Below, piece after piece: positions 44,010 through 45,755 of a DNA stretch of 45,755 nt. The position numbers and the translations under genes were made by a program. The DNA is from Gammaproteobacteria bacterium (GTDB taxonomy: Bacteria > Pseudomonadota > Gammaproteobacteria > Steroidobacterales > Foliamicaceae). A model generated the notes under the pieces. That model did no database searches. It worked only from the letters and a program-made list of their open reading frames with translations, and was not told the DNA's origin. Location: contig JAPPHC010000043.1 of NCBI GenBank assembly GCA_028821145.1, positions 1 through 45,755 on the forward strand, written 5' to 3'. Within the stretch, counting starts at the first letter, position 1. The number at the start of each line of letters is the position of its first letter.

Positions 44010-45422
44010 GTGATTACGCGGCGCGAGATGCTGAAGACCGGCATCGGCGCCGCCGGGGCGGTGGGTACGGCGGCGGCGCTGACCGCCTGCGAGCCTGACG
44101 CGGCTGCGGCACTTACGCCCAACAACCTCGCGGAACGCGTCAAGCGGGTGCGCGCGGGCCCGCTGATGAACCTGGAGCAGGCCTACCGGGTGATGGAGGA
44201 GGAGCAACTCGATGGGCTCGTGCTGGCCGAGCCGATCAACGTCTTCCATCTGACCGGCCACTGGGGGTCTCTGGCGAAGATGGGCTACCCGGCGCCCGCC
44301 TATGCCTTGCTCTCGAAGGACCAGCGCCAGGCCCCCGGCCTGGTAATGATGCAGTTCATCTACTACTACACCTACTCGGACGGCCACTTCGACTTTCCAT
44401 TGCAGACCTGGCTGTTTTCCGGCTGGGACAGGCGCCTTCAGGACGACGGTGCGGAAGTGGCCGTGGAGGGCGAGCCACCCGCCAACCCGGCCTACATCTT
44501 CGAGGACAAGGGCGAGGTGGCGCTGCGCGAGATCGAACGACATCGCCGCAGCACGCTCGAAACCGCATTGTCGCAACAGAAGCTCAGCGCGGATGCGCGA
44601 TGGGCGCTGGTCAATGCCGTCAAGGGCATGGGCCTGGATCGCGGCCGGATCGGCGTGGACCACCTGGTCGTAAACGCGATATTCGAGACCGCGGGACTGG
44701 ATGCCGTTCCGGTATACGCGGACCGGGCATTGCGCCGGATCCGCGCGATCAAGTCGCCGCGCGAGATCGAACTGATGACATTTTCGGCGCAGGCCAACGC
44801 CGAGGCCGCTCTTGTAGCAGCCCGGGCGGCCCGCGCCGGCGCCACCTACCAGGAACTTCGGGCCGCGTTCTTTTCCGAGGCCGCAAAGCGCGGCAACCTG
44901 GGCGTGTTCATGCAGGTGGACACGATCGGGGCGGAAACCGGCGACGGCGAGTTCAGGGAAGGGCAGGCGTTTCAGATCGACTGCGTAAGCCACGGCTTCC
45001 ACTACCACGGCGACTACGGCCGAACGATCTTCCTTGGCGAGCCGGCGCGCTCGATGAAGCGCGCCACCGACGCCATCGCGCTCGGCTGGGACGCGATCAT
45101 GGAAGCGCTGCGGCCCGGATTGCGCTATTCCGAGATCCGCCCCATTGGAATGGAAGCGATCAGGAAGGCCGGCCACGACCTGGATGTAGCCTTCACGCCG
45201 CACAGCGTGGGCCTGATGCACACCGACGATCCCGGGCGCGCCGACAGCCCCTTCTACGTCAAGGAGGACGTGGTGCTGGCCGAGAACATGATCATCAGCG
45301 TCGATTGCCCGGTGCGCAACGTGGGCCTGGGCGGCTCCGCCCACCTGGAGGACCTGACACTGATAACCGCCGACGGCGGCGTTCAGATCAACGACATCGG
45401 CGACCGCGTGATCGTCATATAG
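44010..45422 (+). CDS. Tat-signal M24 metallopeptidase (Xaa-Pro peptidase-like), putative lipoprotein
   Basis: The 470-residue protein starts at GTG 44010 after GGGAGA with VITRREMLKTGIGAAG, a twin-arginine leader ending in LTAC, which may be a lipobox. An N-terminal creatinase-like domain is followed by the pita-bread domain with metal ligands Asp324, Asp335 (GDYGRT), His398 (TPHSVGL) and Glu447 (HLEDLTL); the remaining ligand position holds Asp432 (SVDCPV) where many relatives have Glu. It would cleave Xaa-Pro dipeptides or a related amide outside the cytoplasm. A longer reading upstream overlaps the TonB receptor and is not used. Co-transcribed with that receptor. Confidence 0.9.
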   Translation: MITRREMLKTGIGAAGAVGTAAALTACEPDAAAALTPNNLAERVKRVRAGPLMNLEQAYRVMEEEQLDGLVLAEPINVFHLTGHWGSLAKMGYPAPAYALLSKDQRQAPGLVMMQFIYYYTYSDGHFDFPLQTWLFSGWDRRLQDDGAEVAVEGEPPANPAYIFEDKGEVALREIERHRRSTLETALSQQKLSADARWALVNAVKGMGLDRGRIGVDHLVVNAIFETAGLDAVPVYADRALRRIRAIKSPREIELMTFSAQANAEAALVAARAARAGATYQELRAAFFSEAAKRGNLGVFMQVDTIGAETGDGEFREGQAFQIDCVSHGFHYHGDYGRTIFLGEPARSMKRATDAIALGWDAIMEALRPGLRYSEIRPIGMEAIRKAGHDLDVAFTPHSVGLMHTDDPGRADSPFYVKEDVVLAENMIISVDCPVRNVGLGGSAHLEDLTLITADGGVQINDIGDRVIVI

Positions 45423-45424
45423 AT

Positions 45425-45468
45425 GTAACGCTCACGGGCGCGATTTCACGCGCGCCCGTGAGCGTTAC
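45425..45468. terminator. Perfect 18 bp stem-loop between convergent genes
   Basis: The arms 45425-45442 and 45451-45468 are exact inverted copies (18 bp) around an 8 nt loop ATTTCACG. The hairpin begins 3 bp after the M24 stop and ends 15 bp before the stop of the convergent TonB receptor, so it most likely ends transcription from both sides. It lacks a T-tract; its length and perfection are unusual. Confidence 0.75.
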
Positions 45469-45483
45469 GGACCGCCCGCGGGA

Positions 45484-45755
45484 CTAGAAGTCCCAGACGG
45501 CTCTCAGGTAGTAGTAACCGCCGTTGTATCCGAAGGGCGAGGTGTCCGGCCAGATGAGCCCGGATGTATTGGACCGCTCCTCGGGATACTCGTCGAGAAT
45601 GTTCTCCGCGCCCACGATCAGACGCACGGCGTCATTGAACTGGTAGCCGACCTCGACGTCCACTACGGTGCTCGCGTCCACGTCGAAGTAGTTGCTGCCA
45701 TCATCGAGCGTGAACTCTTCGTAGCCGCCGTAGTAGCGCACGCGGGCCAGCAGGT
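45484..45755 (-). CDS. TonB-dependent receptor, C-terminal end (5' part beyond window)
   Basis: The open frame on the minus strand runs off the window end and codes the last barrel strands of a TonB-dependent receptor: VDVEVGYQFNDAVRLIVGAENILDEYPEE followed by the aromatic end YLRAVWDF. The phrase GAENILDEYPEE (start of the last strands) is typical of the receptor family. Only about 90 residues are visible, so the ligand class cannot be inferred. It converges on the M24 gene. Confidence 0.88.
   Translation of the reverse strand, partial: LLARVRYYGGYEEFTLDDGSNYFDVDASTVVDVEVGYQFNDAVRLIVGAENILDEYPEERSNTSGLIWPDTSPFGYNGGYYYLRAVWDF

Noticed and set aside
1..45755. tRNA, rRNA, CRISPR array, insertion sequence or prophage
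   Set aside because: Gaps are short and contain no cloverleaf, regularly spaced repeats or transposase/integrase genes that I can see.

Overview
The window is a 45.8 kb, high-GC (roughly 65 %) chromosomal segment of a Gram-negative bacterium, most likely an uncultured or poorly studied gammaproteobacterium. Evidence is lipid A/Kdo genes (msbA-lpxK-kdsB), BamD, TonB-dependent receptors, and gammaproteobacterial gene order: divergent rne/rluC, bamD divergent from rluD-pgeF-clpB, and mutS-pncC-recA-recX-alaS. Coding density is very high, many neighbours overlap by 4-20 bp, and I see no tRNA, rRNA, insertion sequence, prophage or CRISPR array. The TonB-dependent receptors and the beta-oxidation cluster suggest a heterotroph using lipids and small organic compounds.

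Layout. 1-2.2 kb: end of msbA, lpxK, kdsB (lipid A and Kdo supply to LPS). 2.3-2.9 kb: hypothetical protein. 2.9-7 kb: rne (-) and rluC (+) diverging from a 390 bp control region, then an uncharacterised protein with a DuOB-like ending. 7-14.9 kb: bamD (-) | rluD-pgeF-clpB and an exported M16 protease. 14.9-19.5 kb (-): 8-TM membrane protein, aspS, FmdB-type zinc ribbon, DUF502 membrane protein and GT2 glycosyltransferase. 19.6-24 kb (+): MaoC hydratase, SDR, quinone-oxidoreductase-like MDR and a FadB/FadJ-type bifunctional enzyme, a compact acyl-CoA oxidation operon without a thiolase. 24-33.6 kb (+): mutS, pncC, recA, recX, alaS, YbdK-like carboxylate-amine ligase and dusA, nearly all overlapping. 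33.6-37.8 kb: pckG (-) | radA and a glycerate 3-kinase-like P-loop kinase (+). 37.8-41.4 kb (-): a two-gene operon of a methyltransferase and an NAD(P)-binding protein that both carry export signals, then yaaA and a YfjD/CorC-family CBS membrane protein. 41.6-45.4 kb (+): a TonB-dependent receptor and a Tat-type exported M24 metallopeptidase. The window ends in a second TonB receptor on the minus strand.

Most of the window is housekeeping. The parts that stand out are (a) an operon pairing two apparently exported cofactor-dependent enzymes, (b) a TonB receptor/exported M24 peptidase operon whose promoter overlaps a GntR/FCD-type operator, (c) a PurR/LacI-type perfect palindrome in the rne leader, and (d) an inverted repeat in the recA promoter region where no known LexA box is visible. 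All functional calls rest on sequence motifs and family knowledge recalled without database searches.
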